From: Bryobacteraceae bacterium
GTDB lineage: Bacteria; Acidobacteriota; Terriglobia; Bryobacterales; Bryobacteraceae
Reading direction: 5' to 3'
NCBI GenBank assembly: GCA_026002855.1
Contig: BPGD01000001.1
Coordinates: 4,373,916-4,437,915 of the forward strand
DNA: 64,000 nt
Below are positions 1 through 9,766 of this stretch, one piece after another. The notes beneath the pieces were generated by a model that was given only the letters and a program-made list of their open reading frames with translations, made no database searches and was not told where the DNA came from. The position numbers and the translations under genes were made by a program. Position 1 is the first letter of the stretch, and the number at the start of each line of letters is the position of its first letter.

Positions 1-701
1 CGCTCGATGAGCTGCTGTACCTGCTGAAGAGTTTTCCCGAAATCGAGGTCGTCGGCACGGCGGCCAACGGCGTGGAGGCGCTGAAGCGGATCGAAGAGCT
101 CGAGCCGGACCTGGTCTTCATCGACGTTCAGATGCCCGGGCTCGACGGGCTCAGCCTGATCCAGAAACTGCACGAGCATGGCGCGCCGGTGCCGGCCTTC
201 GTCCTCTGCACCGCCTACGAGCAGTACGCGCTGGAGGCCTTCCGGATGGAGGCGCTCGACTATCTGCTCAAGCCGGTGACGCGCGAGCGTCTGGCGCTGA
301 CCATCGAGCGCGTGAAGCGCACGATGCTCGAGCCTGAACCGCCGCCCGCGCCACAGCCGCCCCCGCTGCGCAAGGTGTTGGTGAAGGCGGGCGGGAAGAA
401 CCTGATCGTCGACGCCGCCGACGTGATCTATGCGCGCATCGAGGACGGGCTGATCACGGTGGCGGCCACGCAGGTCGAAGGCGAAAGCAATTTCAAGACG
501 CTGGAAGAACTTCAGGCGACGCTCGATCCGGCGGTGTTCTGGCGCCCTCACCGAAGCTATCTCGTCAACATCCACCGGATCCGCGAAGTGATCCCGTGGT
601 TCCGGTCGAGCTATCAGATCCGCATGGACGACCGCAAGGGCACGGTGATTCCGGTCAGCCGCGTGCAGACGCGCCGCCTGAAGGAACTGTTCCGTCTCTG
701 A
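1..701 (+). CDS. LytTR-family two-component response regulator (5' end outside window)
   Basis: The reading frame is open from the first bases of the window, so the start codon and the first receiver strand lie upstream. The visible part has the receiver segment with the phosphoacceptor Asp in FIDVQMPG, the conserved switch Thr (LCTAY) and the Lys of LLKPV. A Pro-rich linker (about residue 95 counted from the internal GTG at 72) follows, then a LytTR DNA-binding domain with the typical FWRPHRSYLVN motif. The family receives phosphate from a membrane histidine kinase and activates transcription by binding direct repeats with the LytTR domain. The partner kinase is probably just upstream, outside the window. 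An apparent start at codon 72 (GTG) would remove the acidic pocket of the receiver, so it is not the true start. Family call secure; target genes unknown. Confidence 0.93.
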   Translation, partial: LDELLYLLKSFPEIEVVGTAANGVEALKRIEELEPDLVFIDVQMPGLDGLSLIQKLHEHGAPVPAFVLCTAYEQYALEAFRMEALDYLLKPVTRERLALTIERVKRTMLEPEPPPAPQPPPLRKVLVKAGGKNLIVDAADVIYARIEDGLITVAATQVEGESNFKTLEELQATLDPAVFWRPHRSYLVNIHRIREVIPWFRSSYQIRMDDRKGTVIPVSRVQTRRLKELFRL

Positions 702-713
702 AGCCGGTCGGCT

Positions 714-1301
714 TCAGATGGCAATATGCAGGCGCCAGAGCAGGTAGCCGACGGCCTGCCGCCAGTAGAGCCAGCGCTCGCGCCAGGAGCCCCGCGGCGT
801 GTGCGGGCGCGGCGAGCCGTACACGGTGACGCCCTGGCTCTGAAGAATGGTCTTGGCGCGGTAGATGTGGTAGCCGTCGCTGACGAGAATCGCAGAACGC
901 AGCCCCATGCGGCGCATCACTTCGCCGACGGCCACAAGGGTTTCCACCGTCGTGTCGCCTTCGCCTTCAAAGACGATCTGTTCGCTCGGCACGCCGTGCT
1001 GGACGAGGTAATCCCGTCCCACCTGTCCTTCGGTGTACTGTGGATCACCGCCCGCGCCGCCGGTGGTAAAGATGAGCGGGGCCAGGCCGCGCCGGTAAAG
1101 GGCAAGGGCGTGGTCGAGCCGCGCCTTCAGCACTGGCGACGGACGTCCGTTGTATTCGGCTGCCCCGAGCACGACAATGATATCTGCCGGCCGCGCCTCG
1201 TCCACCGCCGACTGGCGGGCGATGCGGTGCGCAACGACCAGGAGATAGCAAAGCAGTGCGGCGGCTCCGCCAGTGCCGAGGATGGCGAAGGTCCTCCGCA
1301 T
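714..1301 (-). CDS. DUF218 / YdcF-ElyC-like membrane-anchored protein
   Basis: A 195-residue protein with one N-terminal membrane segment (about residues 5-24) and a DUF218 domain behind it. Family features are the IIVVLGAAEYNGRPS entry motif, the FTTGGAG strand-turn and the VSDGYHIYRA motif near residue 140. DUF218 proteins such as SanA, YdcF and ElyC sit at the inner membrane and influence envelope integrity or lipid-carrier use; the reaction is not established. The start ATG at 1301 lies only 8 bases from the start of the divergent methyltransferase gene at 1310, so each promoter must lie inside the other coding region or be extremely compact. It converges on the LytTR gene with a 12-base gap. 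Confidence 0.85.
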   Translation of the reverse strand: MRRTFAILGTGGAAALLCYLLVVAHRIARQSAVDEARPADIIVVLGAAEYNGRPSPVLKARLDHALALYRRGLAPLIFTTGGAGGDPQYTEGQVGRDYLVQHGVPSEQIVFEGEGDTTVETLVAVGEVMRRMGLRSAILVSDGYHIYRAKTILQSQGVTVYGSPRPHTPRGSWRERWLYWRQAVGYLLWRLHIAI

Positions 1302-1309
1302 CGTCTGAG

Positions 1310-2116
1310 ATGATTGTATCGGGAATGCAGCGGCAGGCGGAGATCCAGAGTGCGCAGAACCCGCTGCTCAAGCAGTTGCGGCGGGCGCTGGAGCGCGGTT
1401 CGCTCACCCCGCAGGGGCTGTGCGTGGCCGAAGGGTTCCATCTGCTTGCGGAGGCGCTGCGCGGCGGCCTGCGCGTGCCGCTGGTGCTTTGTTCGGAAGA
1501 GGCGGAGGCGCGCGTGGCGGAATGGCTCGATGGCCGCATGGACACGCGGCGAGTTCGCGTGCGTCGTGAATTGCTCCAACGGATCTCCGCCGCCGAGACC
1601 TCGCAGGGGGTCATCGCGTTGGTCCAGCCGCCCTCCTTCCGCACGGAGGACGTCTTCCGCGGCAGCGGGCCGGTGGTGGTGCTGGACCGCGTCCAGGACC
1701 CGGGCAACGCGGGCGCCATTGCGCGCGCGGCCGAAGCGTTCGGCGCGGCGGGAATCGTGATGGTGAAGGGGACGGTCTCGCGTTGGAATCCGAAGACGCT
1801 GCGCGCGAGTGCGGGCTCGCTGTTCCGGCTTGCGTGTCTGGAAGGCGTTGAGCCCCCGGAGGCAGCGGCGCTGTTGCAGGGCCACGGGCGCAGCGTGCTG
1901 GTGGCGGCGGCGCATTCGGGCGCCCTGCCCTGGGAGGTGGACTGGCGCACCCGCTGCGCGCTCATCATCGGCAATGAAGCGCGGGGCGCGGGTGAGGAGT
2001 TCGTCTCGCTCGGCTCGCCGGTGCACGTGCCCACCACCGGAGTGGAGAGCCTGAACGCGGCCGTGGCCGCGGCGGTGCTGTTGTATGAGGCGATGCGGCA
2101 GCGGGGTACGCGATGA
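1310..2116 (+). CDS. TrmH/SpoU-family RNA 2'-O-methyltransferase
   Basis: About 268 residues. The N-terminal part (QNPLLKQLRRAL) is the substrate-binding domain of SpoU enzymes. The C-terminal two-thirds is the SPOUT knot domain with its three motifs: motif 1 VQDPGNAGAIARAAEAFG, motif 2 IIGNEARGAG and motif 3 VESLNAAVAAAVLLYEA. SPOUT enzymes transfer a methyl group from S-adenosylmethionine to a ribose 2'-OH of rRNA or tRNA; the target base cannot be deduced. Start chosen at ATG 1310; ATG 1325 is an alternative. A longer frame from 1256 would overlap the divergent DUF218 gene and is not supported. The stop overlaps the start of rarA by 4 bases (ATGA), so the two are probably translationally coupled. 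Confidence 0.9.
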   Translation: MIVSGMQRQAEIQSAQNPLLKQLRRALERGSLTPQGLCVAEGFHLLAEALRGGLRVPLVLCSEEAEARVAEWLDGRMDTRRVRVRRELLQRISAAETSQGVIALVQPPSFRTEDVFRGSGPVVVLDRVQDPGNAGAIARAAEAFGAAGIVMVKGTVSRWNPKTLRASAGSLFRLACLEGVEPPEAAALLQGHGRSVLVAAAHSGALPWEVDWRTRCALIIGNEARGAGEEFVSLGSPVHVPTTGVESLNAAVAAAVLLYEAMRQRGTR

Positions 2117-3474
2117 GCCTGTTTGAATTTGAAATGCCCCAGGAGCCGGAAGAGGCGAAGCTGGACGCCGGCCGGCCGCTGGCTGAGCGGATGCGGCCGG
2201 AGCGGCTGGAGGACTTCGTCGGCCAGGAGCACCTGCTTGGGCCGGGCAAGCCGCTGCGCGTCCAGATCGAAAGCGACCGGCTGACGTCCATCATCCTGTG
2301 GGGGCCGCCAGGCACGGGCAAGACAACACTGGCGCGGCTGATTGCGCGCACGACCCGCTGCGCCTTCGTTCCTTTCAGCGCGGTGCTGAGCGGGATCCGC
2401 GAGATCAAGGAGGTGATGGCGGCGGCCGAAAAGCACCGGCGGCAGGGGCTGCGCACGGTGCTGTTTGTCGACGAAATTCACCGCTTCAACAAGGCGCAGC
2501 AGGACGCCTTTCTGCCCTACGTCGAGCGCGGCGACATCATCCTGATCGGCGCGACCACGGAGAACCCCTCCTTCGAGGTGGTGCCGGCGCTGCTGTCTCG
2601 ATCCAAAGTTTACGCGCTGCGCCCACTCACGGTGGAGGAGACGGTGACGCTGCTTGAGCGGGCGCTTCCGGTGGTCGGCAAGGGGGCCCCGCGCGAGCTG
2701 CTGGAGCAGATCGCCGTCTACGCCGGCGGCGATGCGCGGCGCGCCTACAACATCCTGGAGATCGCCGCCACCGCGAGCGAAGGCCCGCAGTTGCGGCGCG
2801 AGGCGGTGGACGACGCCATTCAGCGAAAGACGCTGCTGTATGACAAGAGCGGCGAGGAGCACTTCAACCTGATCTCGGCGCTGCACAAGAGCGTGCGCTC
2901 GTCCGACCCCGATGCGGCCCTGTACTGGCTGGCGCGGATGCTCGAGGGCGGCGAGGACCGTCTTTACATCGCGCGCCGCCTGGTGCGCATGGCCATCGAA
3001 GACATCGGCCTGGCCGACCCGCGCGCCGTCGAACAGGCAGTGGCCTGCTGGCAGGCGGTGCATTTCCTCGGCGAGCCCGAAGGCGACCAGGCGCTGGCGC
3101 AGGCGGCCATCTATCTGGCCCTGGCGCCGAAATCCGACGCCGCCTACCGGGCCCTGAACGATGCTCGCGAGGCGGCGCGCCAGAAGCCAGTGGACCCGGT
3201 GCCGATGCAGTTGCGCAACGCGCCCACGCGCGCCATGCAGGAGTGGGGCTACGGCGAGGGCTATGAGCACGCACACACGTACCCGGAGGGACTGACGGCA
3301 ATGGAATGCCTGCCGGACTGGCTGCGCGGGAGGCGCTTCTATGAACCCACCGGCCGCGGTGTCGAACAGAAAATCCGCGAGCGGCTTGAGGCGATCCGCC
3401 GGTGGAAGGATGAGCAGCGGAGACGAGAATCGGGCGGAGGAGGGGCCGGCCCCGCAGGGCTCAGTCCGGCTTGA
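2113..3474 (+). CDS. rarA: Replication-associated recombination protein A (AAA+ ATPase)
   Basis: A 453-residue AAA+ protein of the RarA/MgsA/WRNIP1 family, usual length about 440. Walker A is GPPGTGKTTLARLIA (near residue 64) and Walker B is LFVDEIHRFNKAQQDAF. Behind the AAA+ core is the MgsA C-terminal tetramerisation domain (HKSVRSSDPDAALYWLARML), followed by the conserved LRNAPT and PTGRG stretches. RarA acts at blocked replication forks with clamp, SSB and recombination proteins. It follows the SpoU gene with a 4-base overlap and ends convergently, overlapping the last 14 bases of hpt on the other strand. Confidence 0.96.
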   Translation: MSLFEFEMPQEPEEAKLDAGRPLAERMRPERLEDFVGQEHLLGPGKPLRVQIESDRLTSIILWGPPGTGKTTLARLIARTTRCAFVPFSAVLSGIREIKEVMAAAEKHRRQGLRTVLFVDEIHRFNKAQQDAFLPYVERGDIILIGATTENPSFEVVPALLSRSKVYALRPLTVEETVTLLERALPVVGKGAPRELLEQIAVYAGGDARRAYNILEIAATASEGPQLRREAVDDAIQRKTLLYDKSGEEHFNLISALHKSVRSSDPDAALYWLARMLEGGEDRLYIARRLVRMAIEDIGLADPRAVEQAVACWQAVHFLGEPEGDQALAQAAIYLALAPKSDAAYRALNDAREAARQKPVDPVPMQLRNAPTRAMQEWGYGEGYEHAHTYPEGLTAMECLPDWLRGRRFYEPTGRGVEQKIRERLEAIRRWKDEQRRRESGGGGAGPAGLSPA

Positions 3475-4000
3475 GCACGGCGATGAAGTTCAGATTGCGG
3501 TAGAGCTGCCGGTAGTCGAGGCCGCAGCCGATGACGAAACGGTCCGGGATCTCGAAGCAGCGGAAGTCGATCTTCAGCGGCACGATGCGCCGCGCCGGCC
3601 GGTCGAGCATCGTGCACAGCGCGATGGAGTTGGGGCCGCGGCCGGCCAGCGTCTGAAGGAGATAGCGGGCGGTGAAGCCGGTGTCGACGATGTCTTCCAC
3701 AAGCAGCACGTCCTCGCCTTCGATGGAGTCGTCGAGATCCTTGGCGATGCGAACGACGCCCGGCGCGCGCGTGTGGTTGGAAAACGGAGAGATCGAAAGG
3801 AAGTCGATTTTCACCGGAATGGTCAGCTCGCGCGCCAGCGCGGTGAGGAAAAAAACCGACCCCTTCAGCACGCCGATCATTTTCAGGTTTCCGTCGCGGT
3901 AGCGGGCGGAAATCTCGTCGGCCACTTCGCGGATGCGGCGCTGCACCTCTTCCTCGGTGAACAGCACCCTGTCGATGACCGGAAGCGCCGGGACCTTCAT
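3461..4000 (-). CDS. hpt: Hypoxanthine phosphoribosyltransferase
   Basis: A 179-residue type I phosphoribosyltransferase matching the usual 175-185 residues of Hpt. The PRPP loop is VLLVEDIVDTGFTARYLL, with the diagnostic acidic pair E-D. GVLKGSVFFLTALAREL forms the earlier PPi loop, and the C-terminal hood carries DRFVIGCGLDYRQLYRNL. It converts hypoxanthine (and often guanine) plus PRPP to IMP/GMP in purine salvage. The start ATG at 4000 is 10 bases downstream of the stop of the kinase-like gene, so the two are almost certainly co-transcribed. Confidence 0.95.
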   Translation of the reverse strand: MKVPALPVIDRVLFTEEEVQRRIREVADEISARYRDGNLKMIGVLKGSVFFLTALARELTIPVKIDFLSISPFSNHTRAPGVVRIAKDLDDSIEGEDVLLVEDIVDTGFTARYLLQTLAGRGPNSIALCTMLDRPARRIVPLKIDFRCFEIPDRFVIGCGLDYRQLYRNLNFIAVLKPD

Positions 4001-4010
4001 ACGGGCCTGC

Positions 4011-4967
4011 TCACGGCTGCGGCTGCGCCTGCGGCACCAGGCCGTATTTCATCACCAGGTCCATGATGTCTTTCTGGTAAAAGACCTGAATGTTGATGTG
4101 GGGATAAATCTCGCGCAACAGCCGGATTTTCCTGTTTTTTTTCGTCACCAGGGACTGTTTCATCGTCGTCAGTTCGACATATAGATTCGATTCCGGAAGG
4201 TAAAAATCCGGCGTAAAGGACTCAATCACGTTTCCGTTCTCGTCCCAGGCGATGGGGAAAGACCTGGGCTCGTATTCCCACGGGATGCGGTAGAAATCCA
4301 GCAGGTTGGCGAAGATCTCCTCCGAAGGATGCCCGAACTGCGCCCGGGCGAGCGAGGCGCGGCCTCGGGGCTGGATGCCGTGGCGCGCCAGCCGGAGCCG
4401 GATCTGGAACTGAAGCTGCGCCTCGGCGGCCGGGGAAAGGAACCCGTGCTCAAGCAGGCCCTGCTGCTCAACAGCGCGCGCGATCAGATCCGCCATGTGC
4501 GCGGTGTCAAGTGTCGCCGCATTCAGTACCAGATCGAAGGCTTCCGCGGCGGCCTGCGCCCGTCCGAAGCGCGCCTTGCGGAGGCGGGCCGCCTCGCGGT
4601 CCCTTTCGGCCAGCGCACGCCGCGCCGCGGCCCGGTCCAGCCCGTTGTCGAGCATGATGTTTCCGGTGCGGCGGGCCGCCGGGGCCACCACGCGCACTCG
4701 CAGCAACGCCGGGAATCCGCGGAACAGCTCTTCGGCGCCGTCCACGCCCACCACCAGGTGCTCACTGGTGGCCAGGCGGAGCAGGATGGAAGCGGCCATG
4801 TCCGGCCAGGTGCGGGAGGCGCTGTCAATGACGGGGCCAAACTCTTCGCCAAGCAGCGCATCCAGCCGTTCGGTGCTCAGGTGTGTGAAGGAAAGCCGCT
4901 GGGCAGCGAGGCGAGCCACCTCGCCCGTGCGGCATCCGGGCTGCCCGGAAACGGTGACAACCGCCAT
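4011..4967 (-). CDS. Cytidylate-kinase-like N-terminus fused to a PD-(D/E)XK-like C-terminal domain
   Basis: About 318 residues. The first 190 resemble the cytidylate-kinase-like family (a P-loop-type start VVTVSGQPGCRTGEVARLA, a DNGLDRAAARRAL segment and an Arg-rich lid), but the Walker A lysine is missing: the loop reads GQPGCRTGE. The last 110 residues look like a PD-(D/E)XK nuclease fold: FTPDFYLPE, then YVELTTMKQS, then a basic helix KKNRKIRLLREIY. Start ATG 4967 begins directly with the kinase-like strand. It sits 10 bases upstream of hpt in the same direction, which suggests a nucleotide-linked role. Whether the kinase half is active is doubtful because of the missing lysine. Domain assignments come from motif reading only; function unknown. 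Confidence 0.72.
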   Translation of the reverse strand: MAVVTVSGQPGCRTGEVARLAAQRLSFTHLSTERLDALLGEEFGPVIDSASRTWPDMAASILLRLATSEHLVVGVDGAEELFRGFPALLRVRVVAPAARRTGNIMLDNGLDRAAARRALAERDREAARLRKARFGRAQAAAEAFDLVLNAATLDTAHMADLIARAVEQQGLLEHGFLSPAAEAQLQFQIRLRLARHGIQPRGRASLARAQFGHPSEEIFANLLDFYRIPWEYEPRSFPIAWDENGNVIESFTPDFYLPESNLYVELTTMKQSLVTKKNRKIRLLREIYPHINIQVFYQKDIMDLVMKYGLVPQAQPQP

Positions 4968-5021
4968 GAATGCGGGCCGGCGTGCCGGCTCAAGCCCATG
5001 ATAGCGTAGAAAGGATCCGCG

Positions 5022-6707
<1,686 letters not shown>

Positions 6708-6713
6708 GAAGCC

Positions 6714-7862
6714 TCAGGTGCTGGTCTTTTCGATCAGCTTTTCGACGTTGACCAGGAAGATGGCCGGCTTGCCCAGGCGGTCGCTGACAAACAGGATGCG
6801 CTGGCTGTCGGGGGTGAAGATCGGGCTGGTCATCGCCGGGTCTGACGCCTTGTGCTCGCACAGCGGCAGCTCGCGGCGATTGATGCGGAGCAGGAGGAGG
6901 ATGAGCGGCGAGGCCATGCTGCGGCTGGCGCCGAGGAAGACGCTCGCGTTGGCATTGGGGGAGAAGCGGCCAAACTGGGTGGTCGGCGCCACCAGGCGGT
7001 CCTCGCGGCCGTCGAGCGACTGTTCGCGGATGACAATGCGCGGATTCGGGCCCTCGGGCTCGTGCAGGTAGAGCACCGCCTGCCCGTCCGGCGACCACGC
7101 CGCCTCCAGAACCCGTCCTGGAGGCGTCTCCACCTGCCGGCGCAGGGTTCCATCCTGTGCCGCCACTTGCAGTGTCCCTTTTGGTGTTCGCCACAGAAGC
7201 ATCGCGCGCCTCGGGTTGGGCGCGGGGGAAAGGATCGGCTCGGCGGATTCCAGCACGGTGGCCAGCGCACCTTTCCCGAGCGGCAAACGCCGAAGACGCC
7301 AGCCCTCCGGGCCCTTTTCGGTGAAGTACAGCGCGGTTCCGTCAGGAGACGGCGCCAGCGGGCCGGCTACCCCGGTGCCCGGTGAGATCGCGGCCAGCTC
7401 GCGCAGCCGAAGGTTGTTCAGCGCCAGCGCCCGCAAATGCGTTTCGTCAGCAAAAAACACTTCCCGCCCGGTTGCACTCAGGGTGAGAGTGCGCGGCTGC
7501 AATCCAGGCCATGAACCGAGCTGGCGGCTGGTTCGCGCTCCAAGGTCCATGCTCCACGGCTGCCAGATGCCGTTGCGGAAGCTCGCAAAGATCAACAACC
7601 GGCTGCGTCGGTCCACGGCCAGAGCCGGCGGCGACGGATAGAAGCTTTCGAACTGGGGATCCGTCAGCAGGAAGACTTCAAATTCGGTGACCGGGTCGAG
7701 ATAGCGGCGCCATTCGTCGGCCTGGGCCCCCGTGGCCAGGGCAGCGGCCAGAAAGAGGCGGCGGGAAATGGAAGTGACACGGGAAGGCGCTTCTGGAAGG
7801 TGGAGCAGCGGGTCCACTGAAACCTGTTCACTCGGTGGCCTTTGCCGCCCCAAGGGTCTCAC
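6714..7862 (-). CDS. Exported TolB-like (PD40/WD40-like) beta-propeller protein
   Basis: Up to 382 residues from GTG 7862; a GTG at 7817 is also possible because it leaves just enough sequence before the export signal SRRLFLAAALATGAQA (twin-arginine-like). The mature part is a series of about five blades of the TolB/PD40 type, seen as SPDGTALYFTEKG, SPDGQAVLYLHE, SPNANASVFLGAS and TPDSQRILFVSDR. Such propellers are usually periplasmic scaffolds or sensors. No enzyme domain follows the propeller. The gene is 48 bases downstream of the M23 peptidase gene and in the same direction, so co-transcription is plausible. No specific ligand can be suggested. Confidence 0.78.
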   Translation of the reverse strand: MRPLGRQRPPSEQVSVDPLLHLPEAPSRVTSISRRLFLAAALATGAQADEWRRYLDPVTEFEVFLLTDPQFESFYPSPPALAVDRRSRLLIFASFRNGIWQPWSMDLGARTSRQLGSWPGLQPRTLTLSATGREVFFADETHLRALALNNLRLRELAAISPGTGVAGPLAPSPDGTALYFTEKGPEGWRLRRLPLGKGALATVLESAEPILSPAPNPRRAMLLWRTPKGTLQVAAQDGTLRRQVETPPGRVLEAAWSPDGQAVLYLHEPEGPNPRIVIREQSLDGREDRLVAPTTQFGRFSPNANASVFLGASRSMASPLILLLLRINRRELPLCEHKASDPAMTSPIFTPDSQRILFVSDRLGKPAIFLVNVEKLIEKTST

Positions 7863-7910
7863 ACTCGATGGATGTCTCCCCGGCAGTGGCAGGTTCCAGG
7901 AAAGCAGGTC

Positions 7911-8810
7911 TCAGAACGGGAAGCCCATCCTGGGGTCCGGCGTGGACAGCGCCGAGCGGGCCAGGTAGCCGTAAGGGTTCACCGCCACGCCGCCGCGGCG
8001 CACCTCGTAATGCAGGTGCGGAGATGTCACGCGGCCGGTGGCGCCGGTGGCGCCAATGATCTGGCCCAGCCGTACCTCTTGCCCCGGAATCACGTCGATG
8101 CGGGAAAGGTGCGCATACCAGGTCTGGAGGCCCTTGCCGTGATCGAGCACGATCAGTTTGCCGTAGTTGCCCATCCAGTCGGCTTCGATCACGATACCGT
8201 CGGCGGCCGCCTTCACGGGCGTACCGACCGGGGCGCTGATGTCGACGCCCGTGTGGAAGGCCATGTGGCCGTGAAAGGGATCCTCGCGGTTGCCGAAGTT
8301 GCTCAGCAGCCGTCCGGTGACGGGCCACAGGCTCGGCGTCGTGTTCACCAGCCAGCGGCGCGCGGACAACCTGGTGCTGGCCGTGAGGGATGCGGTGCGG
8401 AGCTTGTTGTAAGCTTCGAGGGTTTCCGCAAGCGTTGGCGCCAGCTTCGTCGACGTCAGCGCCAGCTCGGTCTCGCCTGGATAGGCGGGCTGGCGGTGAA
8501 TGCCGTAAGCGACCGAGACCTCCGCGGCGAACATCGACAGCTTCGCCACTTCCTCGTTGGCCTCCTGGGCTTCGTTCAACAGCCGCTGAAAGCGGGCCCG
8601 CAGCAGCTCAGCTTCCTGGCGGAGGCTGTTGTAATTGGACACCTTCCACGCCATCCGGACATAACTGGAGACCATGCCGAACAGCGTGAAACAGCCCAGC
8701 AGCGCCAAGGCCAGCACGGCAAACACGACCTTCTGATCGATATGAAAGCGCCGCAGCCGCCCGTGCAGCGAATGAGCCAGGACTACGATGAAGTACGACT
8801 GATGGTTCAT
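7911..8810 (-). CDS. M23-family membrane-anchored murein endopeptidase
   Basis: 299 residues from ATG 8810. A single membrane helix (about 28-50) is followed by a coiled-coil-prone stretch (60-100) and a C-terminal LytM/M23 domain (about 165-285). The zinc ligands are present: H186 and D190 in FHTGVDISAP, and HLHYE (H265, H267), with the catalytic YAHL His near 234. The enzyme is therefore predicted to cut peptidoglycan cross-links rather than act as an EnvC/NlpD-type inactive activator. A start at 8846 would add 12 residues without family support. Likely role: cell-wall remodelling at division or elongation. Confidence 0.9.
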   Translation of the reverse strand: MNHQSYFIVVLAHSLHGRLRRFHIDQKVVFAVLALALLGCFTLFGMVSSYVRMAWKVSNYNSLRQEAELLRARFQRLLNEAQEANEEVAKLSMFAAEVSVAYGIHRQPAYPGETELALTSTKLAPTLAETLEAYNKLRTASLTASTRLSARRWLVNTTPSLWPVTGRLLSNFGNREDPFHGHMAFHTGVDISAPVGTPVKAAADGIVIEADWMGNYGKLIVLDHGKGLQTWYAHLSRIDVIPGQEVRLGQIIGATGATGRVTSPHLHYEVRRGGVAVNPYGYLARSALSTPDPRMGFPF

Positions 8811-8938
8811 TGCGGCACTCGCGCAGTCGGAGGAGTGTCTGCGCAAACGCCAGGCTTGACTTCCTGGCTGCCGGGCCAGATGAGAAACGGACGATCAACT
8901 GGCCGAAGTTACAAGCCTATCCCAGGATGGGGGATGTG

Positions 8939-9766
8939 TCAAGGCCTGTCGTTCCGGGAGCTCCCGCCTTTCGCCTGGTTTTCACCTGCCGTCGGCACGG
9001 CAATGTCCTCTCCTCCGCAGGCGGGCTGGGCCACGGGGCTGCTGCGCTGGCAGAGCCAGAGATCCCAGCCCGTCAACACAGCAGCCACAGCAACGGGCCA
9101 CCAGAGGCCGTGTGCCAGGGCCAGCAGACCGAAGAAAACAATGACGCTCAGGCCGACCCAGTGGGACGCCTGTGCCAACGGCCCGCGTCTCGCCTCTTCG
9201 CCCGAGGAGAAATGACGGCCGGCAGCCAGCAAGGCGGCGCTCACCAGCATCCAGCCCAGGAAGTTTCCCAGCGGGACTCCGTAGTAGGGCCCGGGCTCAT
9301 GCCACACCCAGTATTGAACAGCCAGGGTGGCAACCGGGTCGATGGCCAGGTCGATGGCGGTCATCCAGAGGGCGCCGACAAAGACCTCTGCCCACGGGTT
9401 AAGCTGCAACCGGCCTGACCGGTCCTTCACGTAACTGATCAGGATCACCCAGGCGCAGGCCATCACCACCGGCACGCCTGCCAACTGCGGCTGGAGCACG
9501 CCGGTGTAGGAGTATCTGCCGTACAACGCGGAGAAGCGCACGCCAATGAGTTCGGACAGAAAGCCGCCTGCCCCCGCGGCTGCCAGCCAGGCGCGCCGGC
9601 GGCCTTCCCCGAGGAAGACCATGGCCGCCGCGCAGGCCAGAAATGCAGGCGCGGCCCATTCAGCGCCCGCAGGCGTCCGCCGCCAGAGAAAGTGCGCCAC
9701 GACGCCGCCTGCCCAAAGCAACAGATAAAGACCTGCGAGTGCGCCGATCAGCCAGCGGCCTTTCAT
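8939..9766 (-). CDS. cruF: CruF-like carotenoid 1',2'-hydratase (DUF422 membrane protein)
   Basis: 275 residues, very hydrophobic, with about seven membrane segments. It carries the DUF422 motifs: GGFLSELIGVRFSALYGRYSY, the acidic AIDLAIDPVATLAVQYWVW and the YYGVPLGNFLGWML block. CruF and related proteins add water to the psi end of gamma-carotene or lycopene-type precursors, making tertiary hydroxyls for later glycosylation. It is the last gene of the carotenoid operon. Its start ATG 9766 overlaps the stop of the upstream CrtI-family gene by 4 bases. The C-terminal tail (last 25 residues) is polar and probably cytoplasmic. Substrate end-group is inferred from family and context. Confidence 0.82.
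   Translation of the reverse strand: MKGRWLIGALAGLYLLLWAGGVVAHFLWRRTPAGAEWAAPAFLACAAAMVFLGEGRRRAWLAAAGAGGFLSELIGVRFSALYGRYSYTGVLQPQLAGVPVVMACAWVILISYVKDRSGRLQLNPWAEVFVGALWMTAIDLAIDPVATLAVQYWVWHEPGPYYGVPLGNFLGWMLVSAALLAAGRHFSSGEEARRGPLAQASHWVGLSVIVFFGLLALAHGLWWPVAVAAVLTGWDLWLCQRSSPVAQPACGGEDIAVPTAGENQAKGGSSRNDRP

Noticed and set aside
1045..3276. 743-codon open frame on the minus strand across the SpoU and rarA genes
   Set aside because: It is antisense to two genes with complete family motifs and has the Arg/Ala/Gly-rich composition of a GC-rich shadow frame.
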